A stretch of 52,855 nucleotides of DNA from NCBI RefSeq assembly GCF_015354345.1, contig NZ_JADKYS010000003.1:1-52855 (forward strand), written 5' to 3'. The DNA comes from Methylophilus sp. 14 (GTDB lineage: Bacteria > Pseudomonadota > Gammaproteobacteria > Burkholderiales > Methylophilaceae). Each line of letters begins with the position of its first letter. Position 1 is the first letter of the stretch. The notes under the pieces are model-generated. The model had not been told where the DNA came from and made no database searches. It saw only the letters and a list, made by a program, of their open reading frames with translations. A program made the position numbers and the translations under genes. Positions 17,426 through 25,601 of this stretch are shown one piece after another.

Positions 17426-18691
17426 ATGAAATTTCCTACCTTAAAGAGAGTCAGGCTTGCCTCCCTCTATCAATACTTATTGTGTCTTGCAATGACATTA
17501 GCATTGGGTATTAGCGCATCATTTGCGGAAGAAAGCTCCGCGCCTTACCAGTCCACGTTTGAAGATTACAAGGCGACAAATAGTGACAATCAAACAGATT
17601 GGACATCACTAGACTCTTCGATTGCAGACCAAGGACATCAAATGTCGGGGATGCAGCACTCCTCTGATCAACCAATGAATCATGAAGCGATGGGACATAG
17701 CATCTCTCATGGCGATACGCATGCTTCACATGACTCAAAGTCTCAGATCCCCCCCATGGATCACGGCAATATGAAAGGCATGGACCATCACAGCATGCCG
17801 GGAATGGACCATAGCAAAATGCATGACATGAATAGTCAGGCTGAGGATATGGGCGGCAGTATGGCGAGCATGGATCACAAATCATCTTCCCCTGAAATGT
17901 CGGGACACATACACGACCATGCAATGATGAACCATGCGGGTATGGATCATCACGCCATGCAAAATATGAATCATTCAGAAGGTGATAGTGAAGAGGTTGT
18001 ATCAACGCCCCATGAGCATGGAAATGCGGTGGGTGAACTTGCGGAAGAAGATCACTCAAGCCATATCCATGAGCCTTCAGAAGCTGCTAAACCAGTAGCG
18101 CCCTCAGAACACACCGGCTTCCAAATTATTCCAAACCTGCATCCGGCAGTGGTGCATTTCCCAATTGCATTGACTATGGTGGCTTTCATTTTAGGCCTTG
18201 CTGCCCGCCTGTTCCGCCAATCTGCATCATCCACGGCATTGGCCGCCGCAGGATATTACGCATTGATGCTAGCCGGTGTAAGTGCTGTGGCTGCCGTTGG
18301 TTTTGGTTGGCTGGCATTCAACTCAACCATGAATCACGATGACGCTGGCCATGCTGCCATGTTGTTGCATCGAGCCTGGGCAATCCCTACTGCTGTTGGA
18401 TTGGTGCTCCTTGCAATCTGGCACTCGGTTAAATCGCATCAGGACAGCCCGATGTCTATTCCTGTATTAGTTTGCCTGGCGGGTTTGTCCATGTCTGTAG
18501 CGACAACGGCGTGGCTGGGTGGTGAAGTGGTCTATCGCCATGGCATTGGTGTCCTATCTTTACCTGCATCTGGTGGCCATCAGCATGGTGGACACCGCCA
18601 TGGTGAGGCAAGTGAATCAGCAATACCGTCTCAAGACAGCCATTCAGGCCATCAGCATGAATCATCTGAAGGGAGTGCACATGAGCACTAA
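17426..18691 (+). CDS. His/Met-rich exported domain fused to DUF2231-like membrane domain
   Basis: The 421-residue protein has a signal-type N-terminus (hydrophobic about 16-34). Residues about 75-230 are a low-complexity region of repeated MDH, GMDH and HxMxxM units like the methionine/histidine repeats of copper-resistance proteins. Residues 235-375 start with LHPAVVHFPIAL, the hallmark of DUF2231-type membrane domains, and contain four helices. The end is again His-rich (HQHGGHRHGE, GSAHEH). The likely role is binding copper in the periplasm at the membrane; the fused plan is unusual. Its stop overlaps the start of the next gene by 11 bases, so translation is coupled to the TolC-type lipoprotein. 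Confidence 0.7.
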   Translation: MKFPTLKRVRLASLYQYLLCLAMTLALGISASFAEESSAPYQSTFEDYKATNSDNQTDWTSLDSSIADQGHQMSGMQHSSDQPMNHEAMGHSISHGDTHASHDSKSQIPPMDHGNMKGMDHHSMPGMDHSKMHDMNSQAEDMGGSMASMDHKSSSPEMSGHIHDHAMMNHAGMDHHAMQNMNHSEGDSEEVVSTPHEHGNAVGELAEEDHSSHIHEPSEAAKPVAPSEHTGFQIIPNLHPAVVHFPIALTMVAFILGLAARLFRQSASSTALAAAGYYALMLAGVSAVAAVGFGWLAFNSTMNHDDAGHAAMLLHRAWAIPTAVGLVLLAIWHSVKSHQDSPMSIPVLVCLAGLSMSVATTAWLGGEVVYRHGIGVLSLPASGGHQHGGHRHGEASESAIPSQDSHSGHQHESSEGSAHEH

Positions 18692-20060
18692 TATTGTAAA
18701 TCTCAGAGCACGCAGTGCCATTCTTGTTGCCGTAAGCTTGTTATTAGGTGGGTGCGCGACCTTCTCAAAAGATGGCGGTATGGATGAGGTACAAAAACAA
18801 ACTCAGCCGCACCTGAAGCAAGCGTATGAATGGGCTAAGACAGAAGAGTCTAAAAAGTCCCTGCAGGACAAGACGCAGGCATTGCTTGCACAGCCCTTGG
18901 ATGTGGAAGGTGCCGTACAGGTCGCGCTTTATAACAACAAGGGACTACAGGCTTCATTCTACGAGCTGGGTATCTCAGAAGCAGATCTTGTCCAGGCAGG
19001 CCGTTTGCCTAATCCGCGCTTCTCTATGCTTTATGCGCGGAATGGTGGTGAGTATAAGATTGAGCAGGCATTCACGTTCAACGTCTTCTCATTGATCACT
19101 ATGCCTAAAGCTGTAGAGGTTGAGAAAAGACGTTTTGCCCAGACACAAGCCTCTACCGCTATTGAGGTCCTGAAGCTTGCCTATCAGACACGTATAGCTT
19201 ATTTCAATGCGGTTGCCGCGACTGAATTGGCGAGATATAGCGCACAAGTGAAAGAGTCTGCAGAGGCCAGTGCTGAGTTGGCTAAACGATTGCATGAGAC
19301 CGGCAACTGGAATCGTTTAGAGCAGTCACGTGAGCAAAGTTTCTATGCAGATGCCGCACTAGAATATGCTAATGCGAAAAATGCTGAAATTCGGGCATAT
19401 GAGGCTTTGGCAAGGCAATTAGGTGTGAAAGCTGCACAACTCAAAATCCAATCTCGGTTACCTGATCTGCCTAAGTCACTTTCAGAGTTACAAGCCTTTG
19501 AACAGAATGCCTATGAACAACGATTAGACCTGCTGGTTAAGCGCTCTGAAATGGATGCTTTGGCTAAGCAGCTAGGACTGACCAAAACCACGCGGTTCAT
19601 CAATGTGATCGAGTTAGGCCCGGCAAGAGTACTGGAAGGCAGAAGAAGTGAGCCTTACAAGAAAGGTATCGATATCGCTTTCGAGATCCCGTTGTTTGAC
19701 TGGGGCCAAGCCAAGGTGCCACGGGCAGAGTCTATTTATATGCAGTCCGTACAGGAAACTGCACAGTTGGTGACTAATGCGCAATCTGAGATACGCGAGC
19801 GGTATAACACCTATCGCACCAAACATGATGTTACACGCCACATTCGCGATGAGATTGTGCCATTACGTAAACGTATATTGTACGAAGATCAATTGCGCTA
19901 TAACGGCATGCTCACAAGCCCATTTGAATTATTTGGCGATGCCAGGGCGCAAGTGCAAAGCGTCAAAGGCTATATCGAATCATTACGTGACTTTTGGTTA
20001 GCTGATGCTGAATTGCAAGCTACTTTAGTCGCCAGTCCTCGTTTGATGGAAGGTCAATAA
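18681..20060 (+). CDS. TolC-family outer-membrane lipoprotein
   Basis: I place the start at ATG 18681 (459 residues), behind GAAGGGAG at 18668-18675, not at the earlier in-frame ATG 18519, which would run through the preceding gene. A lipobox LLGGC puts the lipidated Cys at residue 25. Two TolC/OEP repeats of long helices follow, with conserved NPRFS near 113 and FDWGQAKV near 345. It probably forms an outer-membrane duct, but no RND pump or fusion protein accompanies it in this operon; it might use another pump or serve the oxidase next to it. The following gene starts one base after its stop codon. Confidence 0.8.
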   Translation: MSTNIVNLRARSAILVAVSLLLGGCATFSKDGGMDEVQKQTQPHLKQAYEWAKTEESKKSLQDKTQALLAQPLDVEGAVQVALYNNKGLQASFYELGISEADLVQAGRLPNPRFSMLYARNGGEYKIEQAFTFNVFSLITMPKAVEVEKRRFAQTQASTAIEVLKLAYQTRIAYFNAVAATELARYSAQVKESAEASAELAKRLHETGNWNRLEQSREQSFYADAALEYANAKNAEIRAYEALARQLGVKAAQLKIQSRLPDLPKSLSELQAFEQNAYEQRLDLLVKRSEMDALAKQLGLTKTTRFINVIELGPARVLEGRRSEPYKKGIDIAFEIPLFDWGQAKVPRAESIYMQSVQETAQLVTNAQSEIRERYNTYRTKHDVTRHIRDEIVPLRKRILYEDQLRYNGMLTSPFELFGDARAQVQSVKGYIESLRDFWLADAELQATLVASPRLMEGQ

Positions 20061-20061
20061 G

Positions 20062-21456
20062 ATGACAACAATGGATAGAAGAAACTTTTTTAAATATGCT
20101 GGACTTGGCATGGCTGGCGTTGCCGTCAGTGCGGTCAGCAAGGTTGCATTAGCTGCTATTCCGGAAATCATCACCTCTGAGGTGGCTAATACACAAGAGC
20201 CACTTTACCCAGATACAGGACGCCCATATCAGCCGGTAGTCACTTTGAATGGCTGGAGCCTTCCATGGAAGATGAACAACGGTGTCAAAGAATTCCACCT
20301 TGTTGCGGAACCTGTCGTAAGAGAGATTGCACCAGGGATGAAAGCAAATCTCTGGGGCTACAATGGTCAAAGCCCTGGCCCAACCATTGAAGTCGTTGAA
20401 GGTGATCGCGTCCGCATCTTTGTGACAAACCGCTTGCCCGAGAAAACCAGTGTTCACTGGCATGGCCAGCGCTTGCCTAATGGTATGGATGGTGTCAGTG
20501 GTTTAACGCAACCGGCCATTGAACCTGGCAAAACATTTGTTTATGAGTTCGAGGCCAAACGGCCAGGCACGTTTATGTATCACCCTCATGCGGACGAAAT
20601 GCTGCAAATGGCCATGGGCATGATGGGCAGTTGGATTACCCACCCCAAGAACCCGAAATTTATGCCTGTGGATCGTGATTTTGTATTTCTGCTTAATGCC
20701 TATGACATCGAGCCTGGCAGCTTCACCCCTAAAGTGAACACCATGCTCGATTTCAACTTATGGACTTGGAACAGTCGCGCATTCCCAGGCATTGATCCTC
20801 TCGTTGTTCGTAAAAGTGATCGTGTACGCATCCGCGTAGGGAACCTGACCATGACGAATCATCCCATCCATTTACATGGGCATGAGTTCGAAGTCACAGG
20901 GACAGATGGTGGTTGGGTGCCAAAAACCGCACGTTGGCCAGAAGTAACGACTGATGTTGCCGTTGGTCAAATGCGTGCCATTGAGTTTGTTGCAAACGAG
21001 CCTGGCGATTGGGCATTTCACTGTCACAAAAGCCATCACACCATGAATGCCATGGGGCACAGTTTCCCCACCATGATAGGTGTGAAACAGGGTGATCTGA
21101 TGAAAAAGATCACCAACCTCGTCCCTGACTACATGCCTATGGGTGAAACGGGCATGTCTGAAATGACTGATATGTCTGAGATGATGGATATGCCATTACC
21201 TAAAAATACATTGCCAATGATGATGGGCAACGGACAATTTGGATCACTTGAGATGGGTGGAATGTTCACGACAGTGAAAGTGAGAGACGGACTTGCCCGA
21301 AATGACTATAAAAATCCTGGTGATTATAAACATCCAAGCGGCACGGTAGCACATATAGTTGAAGTGGATCTAACTAAGATTGAACGTCAAAAGCCTCACG
21401 TTGACGGTGAGTTGGAGGTCAATGTCAGGAAGCCGATTAACCATTCTGGTCATTAG
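20062..21456 (+). CDS. Tat-exported multicopper oxidase (copper resistance)
   Basis: This 464-residue protein carries a Tat signal (DRRNFFKYAGLGMAG, residues 4-18) and cupredoxin domains with all copper motifs: HWHG, HPHAD, HPIHLHGH and HCHKSHHTMNAM, the last giving type-1 ligands Cys, His and axial Met. It should oxidise Cu+ to the less toxic Cu2+ in the periplasm, like CueO/CopA-type oxidases. Met-rich segments (GMSEMTDMSEMMDM, about 370-383) may bind extra copper. AAGGTCAATAAG precedes the ATG. It closes the four-gene copper unit and is followed by a terminator. I give no symbol because copA would clash with the ATPase. Confidence 0.88.
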   Translation: MTTMDRRNFFKYAGLGMAGVAVSAVSKVALAAIPEIITSEVANTQEPLYPDTGRPYQPVVTLNGWSLPWKMNNGVKEFHLVAEPVVREIAPGMKANLWGYNGQSPGPTIEVVEGDRVRIFVTNRLPEKTSVHWHGQRLPNGMDGVSGLTQPAIEPGKTFVYEFEAKRPGTFMYHPHADEMLQMAMGMMGSWITHPKNPKFMPVDRDFVFLLNAYDIEPGSFTPKVNTMLDFNLWTWNSRAFPGIDPLVVRKSDRVRIRVGNLTMTNHPIHLHGHEFEVTGTDGGWVPKTARWPEVTTDVAVGQMRAIEFVANEPGDWAFHCHKSHHTMNAMGHSFPTMIGVKQGDLMKKITNLVPDYMPMGETGMSEMTDMSEMMDMPLPKNTLPMMMGNGQFGSLEMGGMFTTVKVRDGLARNDYKNPGDYKHPSGTVAHIVEVDLTKIERQKPHVDGELEVNVRKPINHSGH

Positions 21457-21488
21457 TGAAGTGATCGGCCTCTGGCCTTAACTAAAAC

Positions 21489-21520
21489 AAAAACGGCTTG
21501 CACATTTGCAAGTCGTTTTT
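21489..21520. terminator. Bidirectional terminator between the oxidase and the small minus-strand ORFs
   Basis: AAAAACGGCTTGC pairs with GCAAGTCGTTTTT around ACATTT with one G-T pair. A-rich and T-rich flanks let it act on both strands, and both neighbouring genes end at it. Confidence 0.8.
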
Positions 21521-21521
21521 G

Positions 21522-21698
21522 TTATTTACTCCAATGGCCTAGTACCCATTCCCATTGGTGCGTTCCATAATTCCAACGCCAATGTGCTTTAACCCATTTT
21601 GTTTTACCGAGCGGGCGTACCGTTTGTAAATTTTGTAATCGATCCGGTGGTTTTGGTGGCTTAGGAGGTTTGGGTGCCTTAATTTTAAAAGTAGCCAT
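21522..21698 (-). CDS. Small Trp-rich protein with WxxGxW-like repeats, 58 aa
   Basis: I read this frame directly: ATG at 21698-21696, stop at 21524-21522, with GGAGGGT just upstream. Residues 8-19 are a Lys/Pro run (PKPPKPPKPPD), and the second half has alternating aromatic spacing (WVKAHWRWNYG, HQWEWVLGHW), resembling the short WxxGxW/YXWGXW repeats of small bacterial envelope proteins. It has no signal peptide. It lies 12 bases after the YHYH-like gene and likely shares its transcript. The repeat-family call is tentative; function is unknown. Confidence 0.5.
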   Translation of the reverse strand: MATFKIKAPKPPKPPKPPDRLQNLQTVRPLGKTKWVKAHWRWNYGTHQWEWVLGHWSK

Positions 21699-21710
21699 AT
21701 ACCCTCCAAA

Positions 21711-21833
21711 TTAATGACAGTGATATGTACCCGTTTGGCGATCATGATGACAGCCATTTTTATCTGTACCGCCAGAGTGAGCATGGGCAAGGCTTGAGCA
21801 AACAATAATGAGTACAGCAATAATCCCCTTCAT
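21711..21833 (-). CDS. Very small secreted YHYH-type protein, 40 aa
   Basis: I read this frame directly: ATG at 21833-21831, stop at 21713-21711, with AGGGAG seven bases upstream. Residues 1-18 are a signal peptide ending SLAHA. The mature 22 residues (HSGGTDKNGC then HHDRQTGTYHCH) match the YHYH-type motif of short His/Cys secreted proteins and domains. Two Cys and six His could bind a metal in the periplasm. It is short enough to be missed by length cut-offs. The signal peptide, ribosome site and motif all agree, so I consider it real; metal binding is inferred. Confidence 0.65.
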   Translation of the reverse strand: MKGIIAVLIIVCSSLAHAHSGGTDKNGCHHDRQTGTYHCH

Positions 21834-22041
21834 AGCAAAACTCCCTTTTTGAACATGTTTAATGTGTTTCAAGTTGAAGAAGCATGAACAGCTAGTTACT
21901 TAAGTAGGTTCTATAGAACCTTGCAGCATAATAAAGATTTGAGTCTTTAACTGCAATAAAACATATTTAGCAGGAGTTATATGGGCTGATCATTAGAACT
22001 GGAACGACTGCTCAAAATGAATGCAATACACAATGTGGAGT

Positions 22042-23130
22042 TTATTGGCCAGTTTTGACTTTCATATAAGGATACGAGTCTCTACTGACAACATGCGCTT
22101 TACGTACACATACCCTCCCAAACTTGTTTGAATAATAATATCCACCTGGTCTCCATCTTAGGAAACCTGGCCAATTACGTGGTTTGATATGAACAGCTAG
22201 CAGATGTAGTAATGCATGCGTGTGAGCTGGGATGTTCTTTTTATCAACTACAGTGAAAACTTCGTGGTCATTTTCAGTCTTGGTTTTAATAGCATAATGA
22301 ATTCGGTAACGTTCGACTGGCCTAATATTTCGATTTGTATTTCGTAAATTAGAGAAAATACCGGAATCATCTTTTTCTTTGAAATATAGATTTGCAAAAC
22401 AATTTAAGTATTGGGTTGCATTAAGCGAGTCTACATCCATAGTTGATTTTATCGATGTCCAGTTGTTTTTACTTTTAATGCTATAAACAGAGTCATCGTA
22501 AAACATACAACAGACTTTAGGGGACAGTGGGAGTAAACAAATCAGTCCAGCTGCATTCAAGCCATAACTTCGCTCATCAAATCGCCTACTGTCAGCAAAA
22601 CGGTTGACCATCACAGCTGGATCATCAGATGTAATAAATGGTGTATCAGTCTTGTTCTCTATTAGCACTATTTTTAGATCATCAAGCGAATACATATAAT
22701 CTGCAAAGGTCTGCATTGAGATTTGTACTGCCTGCTTAATTTCTATAGCAACAGACATTCCTGGATCCCCAAGCAATCCATTTGCCTCATTAGTCATTTG
22801 AGCCATACGAATTGATGCAGCTTCCGTCCTATGATGTTGTAGCAGCCAGAATCTGAAAAGAATGCTGGATGCGTCCGTATTCAAAACGAAGCCAGGTTGA
22901 AGTAGGTGCGGCAGTAGACTGGCGTAAAGGCGTTCGACTTGCTGAATGGCTCTTTCTAGGTTGTCATCTTTTCCATAGAAATAATCTCTTGAACATTGGT
23001 TTTTCAAAGCGGAATCAAATATCGCTTTGTCTCGGTCAATGTTATATAAGCTTATTGTTTTACCCTCATTCTGGGAAAATGGCCGAAGGTAGCAACGAGG
23101 TACAAAATGTTGATTTTTATTGGACGCCAT
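22042..23130 (-). CDS. DUF4238 domain protein
   Basis: The 362-residue protein begins NQHFVPRCYLRPFS (residues 6-19), the signature start of DUF4238 proteins, followed by the family's N- and middle-region pattern (CSRDYFYGKDD, FRFWLLQHHRTEAA, FITSDDPAVMVN). DUF4238 proteins are about 250-370 residues, soluble, of unproven biochemistry, and common in genomic islands near defence genes. It stands alone on the minus strand. A defence role is suggested only by its neighbours (LA2681-HEPN and a Gabija-like pair). Confidence 0.75.
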   Translation of the reverse strand: MASNKNQHFVPRCYLRPFSQNEGKTISLYNIDRDKAIFDSALKNQCSRDYFYGKDDNLERAIQQVERLYASLLPHLLQPGFVLNTDASSILFRFWLLQHHRTEAASIRMAQMTNEANGLLGDPGMSVAIEIKQAVQISMQTFADYMYSLDDLKIVLIENKTDTPFITSDDPAVMVNRFADSRRFDERSYGLNAAGLICLLPLSPKVCCMFYDDSVYSIKSKNNWTSIKSTMDVDSLNATQYLNCFANLYFKEKDDSGIFSNLRNTNRNIRPVERYRIHYAIKTKTENDHEVFTVVDKKNIPAHTHALLHLLAVHIKPRNWPGFLRWRPGGYYYSNKFGRVCVRKAHVVSRDSYPYMKVKTGQ

Positions 23131-23227
23131 AAGAAAGTCACCTGCAACTAGAGTTTTCTGCTAATGGCAGCATTTGCCGTTTTTGTAGCCAACTCTAAAG
23201 TCAGTAATTGTTACTTTTAAACGTAAG

Positions 23228-23546
23228 CTAGCCCGATCCACTGGTTTTAGCTATAACTACAACTGTGCCAGCCAACTTATCCTGCTAGCCTTGTTTTGCG
23301 CCTATCAAATTCAATCCAAAACAACCCTAATCCTAGTGCAGCTCCAGACAAGTAATATGCAAGGTATCGGATGATTGCTTGCCAGATAGTCATTGTGTTG
23401 TCACTTTTGGCGTCAATTACTCTTGCTGATATTGCTATTCCGGTGTGGTTTTTTTCAGCCAAAACAGTATGCTGGCCACAGCAGGGCATAAATGAGATAT
23501 AACTAAATCCATTGGCCCTTTTGGCAAGTCGACTTAATCCAATCAA
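23228..23546 (-). pseudogene. Remnant of an RDD-family membrane protein, frameshifted
   Basis: The 3' part of an RDD gene is visible: a segment IWQAIIRYLAYYLSGAALG then LGLFWIEFDRRK, as in the last RDD helix, read from 23546. The frame stops at 23277-23279, but the expected continuation DKLAGTVVVIAK is present in the next frame up to a stop at 23228-23230. The N-terminal helices of the family are absent. The gene is therefore truncated at the start and shifted near 23280. Confidence 0.6.
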
Positions 23547-23580
23547 ATATTATAGTAAGGCTTGATTTAAACCTGTAAGG

Positions 23581-25089
23581 TCATAATCGACTATTGTCAT
23601 TTACTGAGTGTATTGTCATTGGAAAAGTGTATTCTGAGTTTGAGTCCGCACTCTTTTTACTTTCTTCATAGGTAATCGCAGTGGTTAAGTAGATTAACGC
23701 GCTCCTAGCAAGCTTTAATAATCTAATACTTTCTTCAACCAACTCTATATCACTGACAGGGAAACTTAATTCCTTTCCTTTAGTTTTACGTTCTTGAGCG
23801 GGATTGTTTAAATAGTGATCATGGACCCGCAAGTACTTATGAGCAATATGATTGCGGATATCAGTTAGAGTCTTGGCTTCAGGGCTAATCAATTGCACAT
23901 CTTTTGATCGGTAATATAAATCTTTGCTCAACCAAAATAAGCCCTGCAGAGGCTTATTTTCTGAAATCAAAAATTGCTCCCGGATTTTAGTTAAACCTCT
24001 GTCCTCAAACCATACTGACTGAAAGCTTAAGTTTCTAACGGGTATCTCAAGTTTCCAGTAATCATTCACCAAGTATGCAATTTTGTCGAAAATAGCAAAG
24101 ATTGAAAGGAACGACATTTTTAGTCTTTCAACCCATAATCTGTAATACCTGTAATCAAGAGCGTCATACAGTTTTACACATCTATCTGAAAAATGTAGCG
24201 GTTTATCTTTTTCTTGTATTGCTTCGAAAATTAAAAACCTTGCAGAAACGTACTCTTGCTTGAGCTGATTGAAAATAGCATATGGGGCAGGTAAATAAAC
24301 ATCCTCTTCCAAGATGTCTTGAACCATATTGGGCAAGGTTAGAGTATCTTCTAATGAGGTCCAGTCTCTAGAAACGTCATTCAAGAAATCAAGATAGAGT
24401 TGATTCTCAACGCACCACTTTCTATATGTTTTTTCTTTCTTGGTACGCCCTTTACGATAGGCTGGCAGGGGAATTTCAACTTTGTTCCAATCCCAGTCTC
24501 CAAAGGTGTTTATGTGGTCAGCTAAAGCAGACATCTCATTTCTCGCCTGTTTCTCTACACCAATTTCCAAAGCTGATTTGAGCAATTTATAGCTTTCTTG
24601 GAGAAATATGGCTTGAACGTAACCTTTGCTGGCATATCTTGCATATTCGAACATTGTTGAAGCTTTATTTCCCATTGCCATTGGGAAATATGGATAGCTT
24701 ATTAATGTTTGATCCCAAAGCTGAATGGCTTCTACGAATCTGCCAATATTGTTTAAAGCATTTGCAAGATTGGTGGTTATCCGAGATTTGAGGTCTGTTC
24801 GAATTTCTTCATCAGTAAGTTCGCCTAAGTCAGAAAGCGCTAATCTTAAATGTAGAATTTCCTTTTCTCGGTGGTGTTGATCGCCTAACCAGTTTTGTTT
24901 TTGTTTTACAGATCGTCTTATCCCGGAGTGGGCATTGGCGATAAAGTAGTTTAGGGTAGCGCATTCCACTGGAGAGAGAGGCTTTAGATTAATTTTGCCA
25001 ATCTCATCAAGTGTTTCGTTGAGAGTCTCGTGATCATTTCTATCACAAGCTAAATCAATTTTAGATGCTAACTTTCTAATGTCACTCAT
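23581..25089 (-). CDS. LA2681-family HEPN protein (probable RNase-type defence effector)
   Basis: This 502-residue protein has an N-terminal helical-repeat half (TPR-like, about 40-190) and a C-terminal HEPN-like region. The HEPN motif R-x4-H is present as RNHIAH (Arg412, His417), the composition of HEPN ribonuclease active sites. The overall layout matches the LA2681-like HEPN family, often found in islands and proposed to act in defence. It is divergent from the Gabija-like pair across a 512-base spacer, with no partner gene on its own strand. Nuclease activity is inferred from the motif. Confidence 0.7.
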   Translation of the reverse strand: MSDIRKLASKIDLACDRNDHETLNETLDEIGKINLKPLSPVECATLNYFIANAHSGIRRSVKQKQNWLGDQHHREKEILHLRLALSDLGELTDEEIRTDLKSRITTNLANALNNIGRFVEAIQLWDQTLISYPYFPMAMGNKASTMFEYARYASKGYVQAIFLQESYKLLKSALEIGVEKQARNEMSALADHINTFGDWDWNKVEIPLPAYRKGRTKKEKTYRKWCVENQLYLDFLNDVSRDWTSLEDTLTLPNMVQDILEEDVYLPAPYAIFNQLKQEYVSARFLIFEAIQEKDKPLHFSDRCVKLYDALDYRYYRLWVERLKMSFLSIFAIFDKIAYLVNDYWKLEIPVRNLSFQSVWFEDRGLTKIREQFLISENKPLQGLFWLSKDLYYRSKDVQLISPEAKTLTDIRNHIAHKYLRVHDHYLNNPAQERKTKGKELSFPVSDIELVEESIRLLKLARSALIYLTTAITYEESKKSADSNSEYTFPMTIHSVNDNSRL

Positions 25090-25177
25090 ATCACTCTCAA
25101 CGTTAAATTAGGGCTGCCTATTTGAAATACTCCATAAGCAGTTTTATCAGATGAGAAAAAACTAAAAGAAGAAATCC

Positions 25178-25388
25178 AAATGCATAGATTGGTCCCTTCG
25201 ATGCCTTAGCCAAACCATAGCAGAATGGGAATCGCAAGAATATATTGATGAGGCTGAGATGGTTTTTTAAGAGTCCCGAAAATTACCAAATAACTTTAGA
25301 ACATGTTTATCTTAATCAGCACTTTTCTGTTCTGGTAGATAAGCATCAGAAATCAGAAACAGCGCTGAAAATAATTGAAGCAGAGTAA
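25178..25388 (+). pseudogene. Possible decayed small gene in the spacer
   Basis: In the 25090-25601 spacer a plausible coding run (KCIDWSLRCLSQTIAEW, then ESQEYIDEAEMVF) stops at 25259-onward in a T6 tract; removing one T joins it to KSPENYQITLEHVYLNQ and on to EAE-stop at 25386-25388. I do not recognise the product. No ribosome site is visible. The rest of the spacer is AT-rich and holds the divergent promoters. Confidence 0.2.
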
Positions 25389-25601
25389 TACAAGTATTGA
25401 CTATTGGGAGTGACATCTTGATGTGATTTAGTAATGTTCGGATATTAGTTATGAAATGCCAAAATAATCCTAAGTCGAGTTTTTCCCTGAATGTTTAGAC
25501 CGTTTGAAGATAATTTGCATTGACTATGATTTATTATTAAAAAATGGCTATTTTTTGTCCATAGCTTAAATAAAAAATTAATAACAAAATAAGAGAGAGA
25601 T

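Noticed and set aside
18519-18680. Early start of the TolC-type lipoprotein at ATG 18519
   Set aside because: It would overlap the preceding gene by over 170 bases and bury the lipoprotein signal inside the protein; ATG 18681 has a ribosome site.
21539-21820. A 93-residue minus-strand frame across this stretch
   Set aside because: It lies in a different frame from the two small genes that have ribosome sites, a signal peptide and recognisable motifs.
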